This document shows positions 62,761 to 64,000 of a stretch of 64,000 nt of DNA, piece after piece. The translations under genes were made by a program, and so were the position numbers. The notes under the pieces were generated by a model. That model did no database searches. It saw nothing but the letters and a program-made list of their open reading frames with translations, and was not told where the DNA came from. How positions within the stretch are numbered: position 1 is the first letter of the stretch; each line of letters begins with the position of its first letter. The stretch comes from Arcticibacterium luteifluviistationis (GTDB lineage: Bacteria; Bacteroidota; Bacteroidia; Cytophagales; Spirosomataceae), in contig NZ_CP029480.1 in assembly GCF_003258705.1 (NCBI RefSeq), positions 930,001-994,000 of the forward strand. Reading direction: 5' to 3'.

Positions 62761-62984
62761 CACTCCATAAGAGCGGTCATTCGGTCTGAGTAAGTCCCAA
62801 CAATAACTTGCCAATTTAGTTTCAAGATGTACTAGCGTAATGATTAAACAGATTTAATAAAAGCAAATTGAAACTGATAAAAATAGAACTTAAATTACAC
62901 CTTTAGTTAAGTAAATTAATTTCTCGCCTAAGAACCGACTCCCCTATCCTATTTAAAATTAAAGAAATTGAATTATCAGCAGTT

Positions 62985-64000
62985 TTAATTAAGCAACTTT
63001 CTGTCCTGTGCATCCATGGGTAAAAAATCAATATCTAAATAAGCACCACTTGCATTATCATCCGAAACTATTTGTGGCTTTCCTTTAATGACTTCAATGG
63101 AGTTTCGATGTATATGTCCAGCAAAAATCCCCAATAAGTTAGGTGCGTCAAAAACTTCTTTATGAAAATCTAGCGTGGTTTGTGTATGTCCACTTTCTGG
63201 CCATTTAGGACGCCTTTCTACTTTAAATCCACGGTCTGTGGCCGCACCCCAATTCGGATTTCCACAACCAAACCAAACATCCTTACCAGGAGCATACATA
63301 GGAATATGAACTAATAATACCAACGGAATGCCGCTAGCTACTTGCTCTTTAAAAAATGCTAATTGCTCCTTATTAATTTGATATGTAGAATTATCAATTG
63401 CTAAAAACCTAATCCCTTTTATGTCGTAAGCCGACATTAAAGGATGATTTCCCTGATATAATGGCAATAATCGTTTTTCAATCCAAGTGTCGCGTAAGGT
63501 TTCCAAAGTACCCTCCATACCCTCGTAATGCCAATCATGATTTCCTGCAGTATAAATGTAAGGAATACCTGTCGCCTCCAGTTTTGACAGTACCCATTCT
63601 ATAGCCGCCTCTGATGGGAAACTGAAAAGATCACCAATCAACGTAATCACATCCGCATTTACTTCCTTTGCAAATGCCAAAGCTTGTTCAAAAGCCTCTT
63701 CTGGATTCGTTTTTTCTCTAGTCTGAAAATGTGTGGTTTCGTTATAGGCTTTCGCCATTCTCTTGCTAAATTCCTGATAAGGAATCCCTCTTTCGTCATC
63801 TTTAAACAAATGAGTATCTGTAATATGAACCACCTTAATAGACTCATTAATCACCTCTGAATAAAAGGAAACTTTATTCTGGTCTATGGTAGCACAAACT
63901 TTAAAAGGTTTCTTGTCTCTGGTATTTGCAAAAGAACTTGTGCTAAGTCCTAGCCCCATTATGGTAGCTGTAGTTTTTCCAAAAAATGACCTGCGTTTCA
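62985..64000 (-). CDS. Tat-exported metallophosphoesterase, start codon cut by the window edge
   Basis: At least 338 aa. The frame continues upstream of the ATG at 63959 to the edge and reads KRRSFFGKTTATIMGLGL, a twin-arginine signal; the last two bases (TG on the minus strand) imply that the true ATG is at 63999-64001. The phosphoesterase motifs are HITDTHL, LIGDLF, AGNHDWH, LLVHIP and IFAGHIHRNS, a complete dimetal site of calcineurin-type enzymes. The Tat signal indicates periplasmic action. Substrate unknown. Confidence 0.9.
   Translation of the reverse strand, partial: KRRSFFGKTTATIMGLGLSTSSFANTRDKKPFKVCATIDQNKVSFYSEVINESIKVVHITDTHLFKDDERGIPYQEFSKRMAKAYNETTHFQTREKTNPEEAFEQALAFAKEVNADVITLIGDLFSFPSEAAIEWVLSKLEATGIPYIYTAGNHDWHYEGMEGTLETLRDTWIEKRLLPLYQGNHPLMSAYDIKGIRFLAIDNSTYQINKEQLAFFKEQVASGIPLVLLVHIPMYAPGKDVWFGCGNPNWGAATDRGFKVERRPKWPESGHTQTTLDFHKEVFDAPNLLGIFAGHIHRNSIEVIKGKPQIVSDDNASGAYLDIDFLPMDAQDRKLLN

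Overview
The window is AT-rich chromosomal DNA from a member of the Bacteroidota, most likely of the Cytophagales/Spirosomataceae type. This is inferred from gene content, since no rRNA or other marker is present. Supporting signs are TAnnTTTG-type promoter elements, paired Tat-exported Gfo/Idh/MocA oxidoreductases, a PQQ dehydrogenase fused to cytochrome c, an N-terminally extended NusB, and the cluster nusB-YtxH-DUF1573-yajC-DUF721. No tRNA, rRNA, CRISPR array, insertion sequence or phage gene was seen.

Layout. 0-12 kb, mostly minus strand: a PQQ sugar dehydrogenase, DUF4202, a diverged ~1.2-kb tandem duplication carrying two secreted proteins, a secreted esterase, two Gfo/Idh/MocA paralogues and an RsmB-type methyltransferase. 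12-24 kb, mostly plus strand: an Rrf2 regulator, small membrane proteins, a GT2 glycosyltransferase, an FAD oxidoreductase, GtrA, an RRM RNA-binding protein, an NfeD-like/flotillin pair, a BCCT transporter and YwbE. 24.2-29.5 kb: a five-gene, tightly packed operon of exported proteins. It holds two homologous pilin-like subunits and a third small one, a PapD-like two-domain chaperone candidate, and an 894-aa outer-membrane beta-barrel with N- and C-terminal Ig-like domains. It looks like a chaperone/usher-type surface-fibre system in a phylum where such systems are not the rule, and is the best candidate for something undescribed.

29.5-38.7 kb: a trypsin-like protease, a pentapeptide protein, a RecD-like helicase, NUDIX, DUF3822, then a RiPP-type cassette (PqqD/B1, B2 protease, HprK-like kinase, nucleotidyltransferase) without a lasso cyclase, followed directly by uvrC. 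38.7-46.5 kb: an ECF sigma operon, nagA, an S41 protease and the nusB-yajC housekeeping cluster.

46.6-64 kb is accessory and rich in stress and catabolic genes. It contains an SDR, an acetylxylan esterase, and a TetR regulator with two matching operators, one at its own promoter and one before a dehalogenase-DoxX-SDR operon. These are followed by a lipoprotein, a glutaredoxin-glutaredoxin-thioredoxin reductase fusion, katG, an AraC regulator, pirin, a TMEM175-type channel, a sulfatase, and a Tat-exported metallophosphatase whose start codon straddles the right edge. Two diverged copies of a ~110-bp non-coding element lie upstream of the AraC and sulfatase genes.

All family assignments come from reading motifs by eye. 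No database search was possible.
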